The notes beneath the pieces were generated by a model. It saw only the letters and a list, made by a program, of their open reading frames with translations, was not told where the DNA came from and did no database searches. This document shows positions 28,407 through 37,509 of a DNA stretch of 64,000 nt, one piece after another. Every line of letters starts with the position of its first letter. Within the stretch, counting starts at the first letter, position 1. A program made the position numbers and the translations under genes. Source of the DNA: JAKFWF01 sp963750535 (GTDB lineage Bacteria; Pseudomonadota; Alphaproteobacteria; Rhizobiales; Hyphomicrobiaceae); assembly GCA_963750535.1 (NCBI GenBank), contig CAVVRF010000013.1, positions 1 through 64,000 on the forward strand, written 5' to 3'.

Positions 28407-29327
28407 ATGCGTCGCTTCAATCATGTCGCCGTGTTGATGGGTGGGTGGTCGGCCGAGCGCGAGGTGTCGCTGCACTCGGGCGCAGGTTGCGCCAACGCGC
28501 TGGAGGAGGCGGGCTACAAGGTGACGCGGATCGACGTCGGCCGCGACATCGCCGAGCGCCTGAAGGAGCTCGAGCCCGACTGCTGCTTCAACGCGCTGCA
28601 CGGCCGCTGGGGCGAGGATGGCTGTATCCAGGGCGTGCTCGAGGTGCTGCAGATTCCTTATACGCATTCGGGCGTGATGGCGTCGGCGCTGGCGATGAAC
28701 AAGGAACGGGCGAAGCTGGTGATGGCTGCGGCCGGGGTGCCGGTGGCGAAGGGCATCACGATGTTGCGCGACGAGGCGCTGCGGCGGCACGGGATGGAGC
28801 CGCCCTACGTCGCCAAGCCGATCTCCGAGGGCTCGAGCGTCGGCGTCGTCATCGTCCGCGCCGGGGCCAACCGGCCGCCGGAATCGATCGCGCGGATTCC
28901 GGTCCTCAATGACGAGATCATGATCGAGAAGTTCGTCGCCGGCCGCGAGCTCACTTGCGCCGTGATCGGCGACCGCGTCACCGAGATCATCGACATCGTG
29001 CCGGCCGAGAACCTCGAGTTCTACGACTACGAGGCGAAGTATGCGCCGGGCGGCTCGAAGCACATCCTGCCGGCCGGGATCCCGGCCGACGTCTACGGCG
29101 CGGTGCAGGCACACGCCGTCGCCGCCCATCGGGCGATTGGCTGCCGCGGCGTCGCGCGCGCCGATTTCCGCTACGACGACGCTACCGGCGAGCTCGCCTG
29201 TCTCGAGATCAACACCCAGCCCGGCATGACCGGCACCTCGCTGGTGCCGGAGCTCGCCGCCCACTGGGGCTGGTCGTTCCCCGACGTCGTGTCGTGGATG
29301 GTCGAGGATGCCTCGACCGACCGGTGA
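28407..29327 (+). CDS. ddl: D-alanine--D-alanine ligase
   Basis: Ddl makes the D-Ala-D-Ala dipeptide for peptidoglycan. The 306-residue ATP-grasp protein shows VAVLMGGWSAEREVSLHSGA, FNALHGRWGEDGCIQGVLE, YTHSGVMASALAMNK, PYVAKPISEGSSVGVVIV and CLEINTQPGMTGTSLVPELA. ATG 28407 has GAGGGAG about 11 bases upstream. In related genomes ftsQ-ftsA-ftsZ normally follow. Here the next gene, on the opposite strand, is a carbonic anhydrase. Confidence 0.96.
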   Translation: MRRFNHVAVLMGGWSAEREVSLHSGAGCANALEEAGYKVTRIDVGRDIAERLKELEPDCCFNALHGRWGEDGCIQGVLEVLQIPYTHSGVMASALAMNKERAKLVMAAAGVPVAKGITMLRDEALRRHGMEPPYVAKPISEGSSVGVVIVRAGANRPPESIARIPVLNDEIMIEKFVAGRELTCAVIGDRVTEIIDIVPAENLEFYDYEAKYAPGGSKHILPAGIPADVYGAVQAHAVAAHRAIGCRGVARADFRYDDATGELACLEINTQPGMTGTSLVPELAAHWGWSFPDVVSWMVEDASTDR

Positions 29328-29385
29328 GCCTCAGTCGGCGACCGGCATCACGTAGTTGAGCGGCATGCGCCGCCGACGCCCGCAA

Positions 29386-30024
29386 TCACACCGGCACGAA
29401 ACTATCTGCTGCGTCGTTGAGTACGGACAGCTCGCCGGTGGCAATGTTGAAATAGGCGCCGTGCAACGCGATACGGCCCTTGGCCTCGAGCGACTGAATG
29501 CAGGGAAACGTCCGCAGGTTGGCGAGTGACGCCCTGATGCCCTCCTGCTCGAGCGCGCCGCGCTGCTCGGCACCGGGCTTCAGATGCGGCCGCTGCAGTA
29601 CCTTTTCGCGCGCGTCGCTCAGCATCGACATCCAGTTGCGGATGAACTGCGCCTCGGTCTGGCGCGTGGCGTCCTCCTCGAGGCAGGCGCGCACACCGCC
29701 GCAGCCCGAATGGCCCAGCACCACGATATGCTTCACTCGCAGATTGAGCGCCGCGAACTCCAGTGCCGCGCTGACGCCGTGATAGCGGCCGGTGGTCTCG
29801 AACGGCGGAACGAGGTTGGCGACATTGCGCATGACGAACAGCTCGCCAGGCATCGCCGAGAAGATCGTCTCCGGGTCGACGCGGCTGTCGCAGCACGACA
29901 CCACCATCACCTCCGGGCTCTGTCCGAACGCGGCGAGCTCCTCGTAGTGCTCTTGGTTCGGCGCGAAGTGGCGAAACTTGAAGCGGCGATAGCGGTCGGC
30001 AAGGGTTTCCGGGAAGTGGGCCAC
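29386..30024 (-). CDS. Beta-class carbonic anhydrase
   Basis: The enzyme hydrates CO2 to bicarbonate in the cytoplasm. The 212-residue protein has the zinc ligands and the Asp/Arg dyad in VVSCCDSRVDPETIF and the second ligand pair in VVLGHSGCGGVRACLEE, with RNVANLVPP between. The GTG at 30024 is preferred because GGAG lies about 7 bases upstream and family members begin near ETLADRYRRFK. The longer reading from 30054 lacks a site. It converges with ddl and is divergent from ccrM, with the CtrA-like box in between. Confidence 0.93.
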   Translation of the reverse strand: MAHFPETLADRYRRFKFRHFAPNQEHYEELAAFGQSPEVMVVSCCDSRVDPETIFSAMPGELFVMRNVANLVPPFETTGRYHGVSAALEFAALNLRVKHIVVLGHSGCGGVRACLEEDATRQTEAQFIRNWMSMLSDAREKVLQRPHLKPGAEQRGALEQEGIRASLANLRTFPCIQSLEAKGRIALHGAYFNIATGELSVLNDAADSFVPV

Positions 30025-30159
30025 GGTGGTTCTCCGCGTGAAGGCCGGCGGCAATCTCTACCTGCGTATCGGGCACAGGGAAAGGTGGATCGATACAACC
30101 AATGTTCGCCCTTCGTTCGCCACAACGTCGTGCGATGGCAATGTGGCGGCAGGCAGCGG

Positions 30160-30174
30160 TTAACCCATTGTTAG
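30160..30174 (+). promoter_or_regulatory. CtrA-like box upstream of ccrM
   Basis: TTAACCCATTGTTAG matches TTAA-N7-TTAA, the target of the cell-cycle regulator CtrA, except for the last base. It lies about 100 bases upstream of the ccrM start. In Caulobacter ccrM is activated by CtrA late in the cell cycle. That the same holds here is inference. Confidence 0.55.
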
Positions 30175-30274
30175 CTCGCGCCCGTTAGGGAATGATTTAC
30201 CCAGTCGCAGGCGCTGCCTTGCGGCGGAGGCCGGTTGTGTATTCGTCGTTGCGTTCGAAGGAAGTCGCGTTGTC

Positions 30275-31426
30275 ATGGGCCAAGTCCGTCGCGTGCGTGC
30301 TGCGTCCCGCCGTGAGCAAGCCTCGCTCGCTGTCAACCGCGTCATACGGGGCGATTGCCTGGCCGAGCTCGGCCGGTTGCCGTCCGGCTGCGTCGATCTC
30401 GTTTTTGCCGATCCGCCCTACAACCTTCAGCTCGACGGCGACCTGCTGCGGCCGAACAACACCGTGGTCGACGGCGTCCATCAGGAATGGGACAAGTTCT
30501 CGAGCTTCGAGGCCTACGACGCCTTCAGCCGGGCGTGGCTCGCCGAGATCCGCCGCATCCTGAAGCCCGACGGCGCAATCTGGCTGATCGGCTCCTACCA
30601 CAACATCTTCCGGCTCGGCGCCGAGCTGCAGAACCAAGGCTTCTGGCTGTTGAACGACGTGATCTGGCGCAAGACCAATCCGATGCCGAATTTTCGCGGC
30701 CGCCGGTTCACCAACGCGCACGAGACGCTGATCTGGGCGAGCCGCGACCAGCAGTCCAAGTACACCTTCAACTACGAATCGCTCAAGGCGCTCAACGACG
30801 ACCTGCAGATGCGGTCGGACTGGCTGTTCCCGATCTGCTCGGGCCCGGAGCGGCTCAAGGATGACGGCGGCCGCAAGGCGCATCCGACGCAGAAGCCCGA
30901 GGCGCTGCTGCACCGGCTGCTGCTCGCCACCACCAATCCGGGCGACATCGTCCTCGATCCGTTTTTCGGCACCGGCACGACGGGCGCTGTCGCAAAGCGG
31001 CTCGGCCGCCGCTGGATCGGCATCGAGCGGGACGCGGACTACGCGGCGGCGGCCTGCGAACGCATCGACAACGTCAAGCCCTGGGGTCCGTCCGCCATCG
31101 AGGCGCTGCGCTCGAAACGGGCCGAGCCGCGGGTGCCGTTCGGCACCATCGTCGAGCTTGGCATCATCGCGCCGGGCAGCATGCTCAGCGACGAGCGCGG
31201 CCGGATCCAGGCCGAGGTCAGGGCCGACGGAACGCTTGCGGCCGGCGGCTGGCAGGGCTCGATCCACCGGCTTGGCGCGCAGGTGCAGGGCAAGTCGGCA
31301 TGCAACGGCTGGACCTTCTGGCACTATCGCAACGGTGGTACGCTTTCGCCGATCGATGCTCTGCGCGACGAGGCAAAGCGCCAGCTCGGCCTCGACAAGC
31401 GCCAGCCCATCGTCGCGGCGGAGTAG
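30275..31426 (+). CDS. ccrM: CcrM-type adenine-N6 DNA methyltransferase (GANTC)
   Basis: CcrM methylates adenine in GANTC during the alphaproteobacterial cell cycle. The 383-residue protein has beta-class motif order: VIRGDCLAELGRLPSGCVDL and the catalytic DPPY in FADPPYNLQLDG come first, the SAM-binding LDPFFGTGTTGAVAKRLGRR later. VIWRKTNPMPNFRGRRFTNA is typical. A C-terminal extension of about 90 residues (VPFGTIVELGIIAPGSMLSD to WTFWHYRNGGTLSPIDALR) is the DNA-recognition domain that marks CcrM. No restriction partner is nearby, in line with a solitary regulatory methylase. A CtrA-like box lies upstream. Confidence 0.95.
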   Translation: MGQVRRVRAASRREQASLAVNRVIRGDCLAELGRLPSGCVDLVFADPPYNLQLDGDLLRPNNTVVDGVHQEWDKFSSFEAYDAFSRAWLAEIRRILKPDGAIWLIGSYHNIFRLGAELQNQGFWLLNDVIWRKTNPMPNFRGRRFTNAHETLIWASRDQQSKYTFNYESLKALNDDLQMRSDWLFPICSGPERLKDDGGRKAHPTQKPEALLHRLLLATTNPGDIVLDPFFGTGTTGAVAKRLGRRWIGIERDADYAAAACERIDNVKPWGPSAIEALRSKRAEPRVPFGTIVELGIIAPGSMLSDERGRIQAEVRADGTLAAGGWQGSIHRLGAQVQGKSACNGWTFWHYRNGGTLSPIDALRDEAKRQLGLDKRQPIVAAE

Positions 31427-31508
31427 TGCCCTGCAATTTCCGCCCCTTGCGCGGCCGTCGGCGTCTGGCATGGTGCCGGCAACGACCGACCGCCCCGAGG
31501 AACGACCC

Positions 31509-33197
31509 ATGTCTGATGCCGCAGCCCCGCAATTGCAGAAGCGTTCCGGCGGCCACATCCTGATCGAGCAACTGGCGATTCACGGTGCCGACACCATTTT
31601 CGGCGTGCCGGGCGAGAGCTATCTGGAGGCGCTCGACGGCCTCCACGGGCACAACAAGATCCGCTTCGTCACTTGCCGCCAGGAAGGCGGCGCGGCGATG
31701 ATGGCGGAAGCCTACGGCAAGCTCACCGGCAAGCCCGGCGTCTGCTTCGTCACGCGTGGTCCTGGTGCGACCAATGCATCGTCGGGCGTGCATGTCGGCT
31801 TCCAGGATTCGACGCCGATGATCCTGCTGGTCGGCCAGGTCGGCCGCGACATGGTCGAGCGCGAGGCATTCCAGGAGATCGACTACCGCCGCATGTTCGG
31901 CCAGATGGCGAAGTGGGTGGCGGAGATCGACGACGCCCGGCGCATCCCGGAGTTTATCAGCCGCGCCTTCTATACCGCGACCTCGGGCCGGCCGGGGCCG
32001 GTGGTGCTGGCGCTGCCCGAGGATATGCTGACCGACGTCGTCGAGACCGCCGATGCCGGCCCCTATCGCCGCGTCGCCATCCAGCCGGGTGCCGCCGACA
32101 TGGCCCGTCTGGGGCAGATGCTGGCGGCGGCGGAGCGGCCGCTGGCGATCGTCGGCGGCGGCGGCTGGAACGATGCCGTGCGCCAGGATTTCGAGGCCTT
32201 CTGCGCGGCGCAGAACCTGCCGGCCGTCGCCTCCTTCCGCTGCCAGGATTTCATCGACAATGCCCATCCCTGCTATGCCGGGCACGCTGGCGTCGGCATC
32301 AGTCCCAAGCTCGCCACGCTGATCAGGGAGAGTGATCTGCTGCTGGTCGTCGGCGCCCGTCTCGGCGAGATGACGACCCAGGGCTACACCTTGATCGACA
32401 TACCCTGCCCGCGGCAGAAGCTGGTGCACGTCTATCCCGATCCGAACGAGATCGGCCGGACCTACCAGCCGGACCTCGGCATCGTCGCGAGCAGCGATGC
32501 GTTTGCCGGTGCCGCGCGCGCGCTCGCCCCGTCGGGGGCCGGCCGTGCCGGTCGCGTCGCCGCCGCCCACGCCGAGCTGATCTCCTACTCGAAGCCGCTG
32601 AAGTCGCCGGGCGCGGTGCAGATGTCGGAGATCGTGGCCTGGCTGCGCGAGCGCCTGCCGGCGAATACGATCGTCACCAATGGTGCCGGCAACTATGCGA
32701 CGTGGGTGCATCGCTTCTGGCAATATCGTGCCAACCGCACCTGCCTGGCGCCGACATCGGGGTCGATGGGCTACGGCCTGCCGGCGGCGGTCGCCGCCAA
32801 GGCGGTGCACCCCGAGCGCATCGTGGTTGCCTTCGCCGGCGACGGCTGCTTCATGATGACGTGCCAGGAATTCTCGACCGCGGTGCAGCATGACTTGCCG
32901 GTGATCGTGGTGATCAGCAACAACGGCATGTACGGCACGATCCGCATGCACCAGGAGCGCGAGCACCCTGGCCGCATCTCCGGCACCGAGCTGAAGAACC
33001 CTGATTTCGCCGCCCTTGCCCGCGCTTGCGGCGGCTACGGCGTCAAGGTCGAGCGCACCGAGGCGTTCGCGCCCGCGTTCGAGGCGGCGCTGGCCTCCGG
33101 CAAGCCTGCGATCATCGAGCTTGCGATCGATCCGGAGGCCCTGTCGCCCGCAACCACGCTGTCGGGCTTCCGCGCCCAGGGGCTCGCCAAGCACTGA
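31509..33197 (+). CDS. Thiamine-diphosphate-dependent enzyme, acetolactate-synthase-like
   Basis: The 562-residue protein has the three-domain layout of ThDP decarboxylases and synthases. The N-terminal Pyr domain carries FGVPGESYLEALDGL and the cofactor-activating Glu in CRQEGGAAMMAEAYG. The central domain spans about residues 200-330. The C-terminal PP domain has the ThDP motif AGDGCFMMTCQEFSTAVQHD through ISNNGMYGTIR. It resembles the IlvB-like proteins annotated as thiamine-pyrophosphate-requiring enzymes. No ilvN-type small subunit or other pathway gene is next to it, so the substrate is open. ATG 31509 has GAGGAAC upstream. A DUF3303 gene follows after 15 bases. Confidence 0.88.
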   Translation: MSDAAAPQLQKRSGGHILIEQLAIHGADTIFGVPGESYLEALDGLHGHNKIRFVTCRQEGGAAMMAEAYGKLTGKPGVCFVTRGPGATNASSGVHVGFQDSTPMILLVGQVGRDMVEREAFQEIDYRRMFGQMAKWVAEIDDARRIPEFISRAFYTATSGRPGPVVLALPEDMLTDVVETADAGPYRRVAIQPGAADMARLGQMLAAAERPLAIVGGGGWNDAVRQDFEAFCAAQNLPAVASFRCQDFIDNAHPCYAGHAGVGISPKLATLIRESDLLLVVGARLGEMTTQGYTLIDIPCPRQKLVHVYPDPNEIGRTYQPDLGIVASSDAFAGAARALAPSGAGRAGRVAAAHAELISYSKPLKSPGAVQMSEIVAWLRERLPANTIVTNGAGNYATWVHRFWQYRANRTCLAPTSGSMGYGLPAAVAAKAVHPERIVVAFAGDGCFMMTCQEFSTAVQHDLPVIVVISNNGMYGTIRMHQEREHPGRISGTELKNPDFAALARACGGYGVKVERTEAFAPAFEAALASGKPAIIELAIDPEALSPATTLSGFRAQGLAKH

Positions 33198-33212
33198 CCG
33201 CGAGGGCAGACG

Positions 33213-33497
33213 ATGTTGTTCATGGTGATCGAGCGATTCAAGGACGACGATATGCTGCCGGTCTACCGGCGCGTGCGAGACGAGGGCCGTTCGTTGCCCG
33301 AGGGCTTGAAATACGTCGGCAGCTGGATCGAGCCAAGCTTCTCGCGGTGCTTCCAGTTGATGGAATGCGACGATCTGTGCCTGTTGCAGGAATGGGTGCT
33401 GGCCTGGCGCGGCACCGGCGCAAGTTTCGAGATCGTGCCGGTGGTCAGCAGCGAGGAGACCCGCCGGGTGGTGGCGCCCTACCTCGACAAGGCCTGA
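33213..33497 (+). CDS. DUF3303 family protein
   Basis: The 94-residue protein matches small DUF3303 proteins: MLFMVIERFKDDDMLPVYRR, LPEGLKYVGSWIEPSFSRCF, FQLMECDDLCLLQEWVLAW and VPVVSSEETRR near the end. The fold resembles ferredoxin-like dimeric barrels. The function is unknown to me. It begins 15 bases after the ThDP enzyme and is probably co-transcribed. Confidence 0.8.
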   Translation: MLFMVIERFKDDDMLPVYRRVRDEGRSLPEGLKYVGSWIEPSFSRCFQLMECDDLCLLQEWVLAWRGTGASFEIVPVVSSEETRRVVAPYLDKA

Positions 33498-33604
33498 CGT
33501 CGCCTTGCGGGGCGAAGCGCGGCGGCAAGCGGCACTACCATTGCGCCGCCTGTCCACCATATTCATGATGCAGGCTTCTTCGACCGCGGATGGAGGCTCG
33601 GGCA

Positions 33605-34393
33605 ATGTCTGAGGAAGACAGGACGAGATCTGCGACCAAACCAACGGGCGAGGTGCAGGGCAAGCCGGAGACGCCGCCGGCGCCGGCCGGCCGGCAGCCG
33701 TCGGAAGCGGCGACGTCGTCGTCGGGCGACGTTGCAGCCTTCCTCGCTCGCATGAAGACGCTTGCACCCGCCGCGACGACGCACTGTGGCCGCCTCATTT
33801 TTGCCATGGATGCGACGATGAGCCGGCAGCCGACCTGGGACATGGCGCTCGGCCTGCAGGCGGAAATGTTCAAGGCGGTCAAGGCGATCGGTGGCCTGGA
33901 CGTGCAATTGGTCTATTTCCGTGGTGCCGGCGAGTGCCGCGCCTCGCGCTGGGTACGTGATCCCGATCAATTGGCCAGGCTGATGACCACGGTATCCTGC
34001 CAGGGCGGTTTCACGCAGATCGGGAAGGTGTTGGCGCACGCGCGCGCCGAGACGGCCAAGGTCCGCGTCAGCGCGCTGGTCTATGTCGGCAACTCGATGG
34101 AGGAGCAGGTCGACGTCCTGTGCGGCAAGGCGGCGGAGCTCGCCCTGCTCGGTGTGCCGGTGTTCCTGTTCCAGGAGGGCGACGATCGGTCGGCTTCGGT
34201 CGCATTCGCGGAGATCGCCCGATTGACCAAGGGTGCGCATTGCCGGTTCGATGCCGGCTCGGCGGAGCAGCTGAGGGCGCTGCTGACGGCGGTCGCGGTA
34301 TACGCCGCCGGCGGGCGCAAGGCGCTCGAGCGACTTGGAAACGAATCGCGCCAGGGCAGCGGCGCGCGCAAGCTGCTCGGTCAGATGCGCTGA
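33605..34393 (+). CDS. VWA-domain protein
   Basis: The 262-residue protein starts with a disordered, Pro/Ala/Thr-rich stretch of about 45 residues. A von Willebrand A-like domain follows: LIFAMDATMSRQPTWD carries the metal-site pattern D-x-T-x-S, and QGGFTQIGKVLAHA and ALVYVGNSMEEQVDVLC supply the later strands. ATG 33605 has GGAGG about 8 bases upstream; the more distant ATG 33590 does not. A membrane-anchored DnaJ protein follows 18 bases on. No enzymatic activity is suggested. It is probably a metal-dependent binding or assembly factor. Confidence 0.78.
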   Translation: MSEEDRTRSATKPTGEVQGKPETPPAPAGRQPSEAATSSSGDVAAFLARMKTLAPAATTHCGRLIFAMDATMSRQPTWDMALGLQAEMFKAVKAIGGLDVQLVYFRGAGECRASRWVRDPDQLARLMTTVSCQGGFTQIGKVLAHARAETAKVRVSALVYVGNSMEEQVDVLCGKAAELALLGVPVFLFQEGDDRSASVAFAEIARLTKGAHCRFDAGSAEQLRALLTAVAVYAAGGRKALERLGNESRQGSGARKLLGQMR

Positions 34394-34411
34394 GCGGCGC
34401 GGAGCAGGGCA

Positions 34412-35110
34412 ATGCAGGCGTTCATGTTCGGATTGTTGGCGCTGGCGCTCGGGCTGCTGTTCCTGCGCGGCTTCGCGCGCAGCAATCCGGCGGTTCTGGC
34501 CCGCCAGATCCGGCAGGCCGGCGGCTTCGCCGCGCTCGGCGGCGGTGCGGTTCTGCTGCTGCGCGGCATGATCACCTATGCCATGCCACTGCTGATGCTG
34601 GGCGCCTGGCTGCTGTCGGGCGCGCAGGCGTCGAACTGGCGCCACTGGTTTCCGAACGGGGACGGGGCGACCGCGGCACGTACCACCAGCGTCAAGACCG
34701 ATCACCTCGAGATGGAGCTCGATCACGATACCGGCGCGATGCGCGGCCGGGTGATCAGGGGCCTGTTCCGCGGCCGCGAGATCGAGAGCATGGCGCCGGC
34801 CGAGCTGGCACTGCTATGGCAGGACTGCCGCTTCGCGGACCCGCAGTCGGCGCAGGTGCTCGAGGCCTACCTCGACCGCATTCATCCGACCTGGCGCGAG
34901 GACATGGCGCGGGCCGAGGCCACGCCGGGCGCGGGCGGCATCATGACGCGCGAGGAAGCGCTCGAAATCCTGGGGTTGCGGCCCGGCGCGTCGCCTGACG
35001 AGATCCGCGCCGCCCATCGCGATCTGATGATGCGCATGCACCCCGATCGCGGCGGCTCGACCTACCTCGCTGCCAAGATCAATCAGGCCAAGGACGTGCT
35101 GCTCGGCTAG
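34412..35110 (+). CDS. Membrane-anchored DnaJ-domain protein
   Basis: The 232-residue protein has N-terminal hydrophobic segments (about residues 3-20 and 37-70). A soluble middle part follows, and a C-terminal J domain (residues 175-232): MTREEALEILGLRPGASPDE, then DLMMRMHPDRGGSTYLAAKI with the HPD tripeptide, ending LG. This layout, membrane segments first and a J domain at the very end, matches TIM14/DjlA-like proteins that recruit DnaK to the membrane. It lies directly downstream of the VWA gene, probably in one transcript. Confidence 0.85.
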   Translation: MQAFMFGLLALALGLLFLRGFARSNPAVLARQIRQAGGFAALGGGAVLLLRGMITYAMPLLMLGAWLLSGAQASNWRHWFPNGDGATAARTTSVKTDHLEMELDHDTGAMRGRVIRGLFRGREIESMAPAELALLWQDCRFADPQSAQVLEAYLDRIHPTWREDMARAEATPGAGGIMTREEALEILGLRPGASPDEIRAAHRDLMMRMHPDRGGSTYLAAKINQAKDVLLG

Positions 35111-35121
35111 GCGGCGAGCGG

Positions 35122-36867
35122 CTACTCGGCTTTCATCACGAAGCAATCGATGGCCGCGCGGCGCAGCTCCAGGCAGGTGTTGGCGGCGCCCTTGGCATCG
35201 AACCCGGCGAAGCGGGCGCGGTAAAGCAGCCGGTTCTCCTTCTGGACCGGCGTGGTGACGAGGGTCGCCGACTTCAGCAGGCCATTGGTGCGGCTCTGCG
35301 TTTCCTTCAGCTTGCGCTCGGCTTCGGTCACCGACGCAAAGGCGCCGATCTGGATGTGGAAGCCGCCGGCTTTCGGCACCGGCGCCGCGGCCGGTTCGGG
35401 ACCGCGCAACCGGGCGGGCGCGACGCTGGCGAATGCCACTTGCTGCGGCGCGAGCGGCGCGGCGGCGATCGGGGTTGTGCGATCGAGCGACTGCGCCTGG
35501 GCCTGGAATGTCGACGGCGGCATGCCGCGAGCAGCAGCCGGCTGCGGCATCGGAGCCGCCACGACCTGCGGCGACGACGTGTTCGCGGTGGCCCGCTCTG
35601 GCTGGGCGGCGACGTCGCCTGTGGGCTGCGAACGATCCGCCGTTGCGACCGGCGTGAATTGAGCAGGCTGCGTGTCGAATTCCGGCGTGGGCTGCGGCTG
35701 AATGATGAACGCGTTGCGGCGTACCCGCGGCGCGACCATCACCGGCCGCACCTTGGCGACCTCGATCGGTGGTGCCGGCTCTGGCTCGGGCGCGGCCTCG
35801 GCGACCACGGGGATCACGGCGACTTGGGCGACCGGCGGTGGCGCGGCCGCGATAGTTTGCGGCGGTGCCGCGGCAGCGGCCGGCTCGGCGGGCTTCGCAG
35901 CCACCGTGGCGGCAACCTGCTGCGGCTTCGGCTTGGCCGCGACGGCTGCTGCCGCCGGCGCGGGCCGGGTGGCCGGCCTGGCGCGGGCAACCAGCACCGG
36001 CGCCGGCTTGCGCGTTTTGCGGGTCGATGCCTTGAGCAGGGCGCGGGTCAGCAGCATCCGCATGGTCAGGTTGCGGGTGCCGGCGGTGGTGCCGCCGAAC
36101 ACGGCGCCGACCAGATGCTTGTCGCCGCGACGCAGCGAGGTGACGAGGTTGAACCCCGACATCCGGGTATATCCGGTCTTGATGCCGTCGATGCCTTCGA
36201 ACGAGTTCAGCATCGTATTGTGGTTGCGGTAGGTCGAGCCGTTGTAGGTGAACGAGCGCAGAGCGAACAGCGGGTAGTATTTCGGGAAGTCGTCCTGCAG
36301 ATGCAGCGCCAGCGTCAGCATGTCCCGAGCCGTCGTCACCTGGCCGGAATCGGGCAGGCCCGATGCATTGCGGAACGTCGTGCCGCGCATGCCGAGCGCG
36401 CGCGCCTTCTGTGTCATGAGCTCGGCAAAGTGGGCTTCCGACCCGCCGACCGCCTCGGCCAGGGCGATCGCCATGTCGTTCGCGGACTTGGTGATCAACG
36501 CCTTGATCGCATCGATGACGGTGATCTGCTCGCCCGGCTCCAGGTCGAGCTTGGTCGGCTGCGCCGAGGCCGCTTCCTGGCTGACCTTGATTTTGGTCGA
36601 CGGCGACAGCCTTCCCAACTCGATCTGCTCGAACACCATGTAGAGGGTCATCATCTTGGTGAGCGACGCCGGATAGCGCGGCTCGTCGGCACGGTCGGCG
36701 TGCAATACCTCGCCGGAATTGGCGTCGATGACCATCGCCGCATGGCGCGACTGCGCCGAGGCCGGGCCGGCGAGCGCCAGGATGATGGCGACGGCGGCCG
36801 CCAGCAGACGTGCCGGCGAGGGTGACTCGCGGCGTCGAATGCCGGCCGTGACTGCTATCGTCGTCAT
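35122..36867 (-). CDS. D-alanyl-D-alanine carboxypeptidase with C-terminal SPOR domain
   Basis: The 581-residue penicillin-binding protein trims peptidoglycan stem peptides in the periplasm. A signal peptide ends near GPASAQ. The S11 peptidase domain (residues 40-290) has YPASLTKMMTLYMVFE with S-x-x-K, the S-x-N in ITKSANDMAIALAEAV, and K-T-G in GIDGIKTGYTRMSGF. A long Ala/Pro/Val-rich linker follows (about 290-500), then a SPOR domain (GFHIQIGAFASVTEAERKLK), which binds denuded glycan at the septum. The SPOR tail suggests action during division. ATG 36867 is used. It converges with the DnaJ gene. Confidence 0.93.
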   Translation of the reverse strand: MTTIAVTAGIRRRESPSPARLLAAAVAIILALAGPASAQSRHAAMVIDANSGEVLHADRADEPRYPASLTKMMTLYMVFEQIELGRLSPSTKIKVSQEAASAQPTKLDLEPGEQITVIDAIKALITKSANDMAIALAEAVGGSEAHFAELMTQKARALGMRGTTFRNASGLPDSGQVTTARDMLTLALHLQDDFPKYYPLFALRSFTYNGSTYRNHNTMLNSFEGIDGIKTGYTRMSGFNLVTSLRRGDKHLVGAVFGGTTAGTRNLTMRMLLTRALLKASTRKTRKPAPVLVARARPATRPAPAAAAVAAKPKPQQVAATVAAKPAEPAAAAAPPQTIAAAPPPVAQVAVIPVVAEAAPEPEPAPPIEVAKVRPVMVAPRVRRNAFIIQPQPTPEFDTQPAQFTPVATADRSQPTGDVAAQPERATANTSSPQVVAAPMPQPAAARGMPPSTFQAQAQSLDRTTPIAAAPLAPQQVAFASVAPARLRGPEPAAAPVPKAGGFHIQIGAFASVTEAERKLKETQSRTNGLLKSATLVTTPVQKENRLLYRARFAGFDAKGAANTCLELRRAAIDCFVMKAE

Positions 36868-37509
36868 CGAAAACCCGTATGACCGCGGTGGCGCGTGGCG
36901 CCATCCCTGCCGCGATTAGAGCCCTGTTTATTGACCGTCGCTCGCGTCCGATTTGCGGCGACAATGCGGAAACCTCGTGCCGCATTTGCCGCCCTTCGGT
37001 GCGCGCTCGCATAGTCTTACCGATGCCGGCCTAGGTTCCGGTAAACCCGATTGGTTAATGAAATTTATTCCGCACGCGGTTGCCTGCCTGTCAGCGCACC
37101 GGATCGGGCCTCTCAACCCGCCGCCATATTCATTGCCGCGGGATGAATCACTCGGCCGATAATTTAATCAATAACGCAACTTCATTTTGTCCGGCGATAG
37201 GCGTTGCTCAAATGCGCTCGGCATGTGGAGGTGATGAAGACATACGCAGAATCAGCACATTATGTGCACTATGGTGGCATCAGGCGATAACATCGGCGGA
37301 TGTGGTCGCACCCGATCGATGGCATTTCGATAAAATTGTACTCAAGTTATTCACGCCCGGTTAGATCGGCATATCTAACGTCCACTCAACGGCAGCGCCG
37401 GCCCTCCCGAGTTCTGATTGCCATCCTTGCAATCAGAAGCAGCCGCGTCCCGCGATCTGGCCCACAACAGATCGCGGGACGCGCGCGACTGCCAGGAATG
37501 GCCGACGCG
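36868..37509. other. Long intergenic stretch with AT-rich core and two hairpins
   Basis: No gene is supported in these 640 bases. The part 37040-37380 is clearly richer in A and T than its surroundings. Two hairpins follow in tandem: TTCTGATTGC with GCAATCAGAA (37412-37438), and a 15-bp perfect stem CGCGTCCCGCGATCT with its complement (37444-37483). The second could terminate the thioredoxin-like transcript, though no T run follows it. Confidence 0.5.

Noticed and set aside
35700..36000. A collagen-like or repeat protein on either strand
   Set aside because: It is the Ala/Pro/Val-rich linker of the carboxypeptidase and its antisense shadow.
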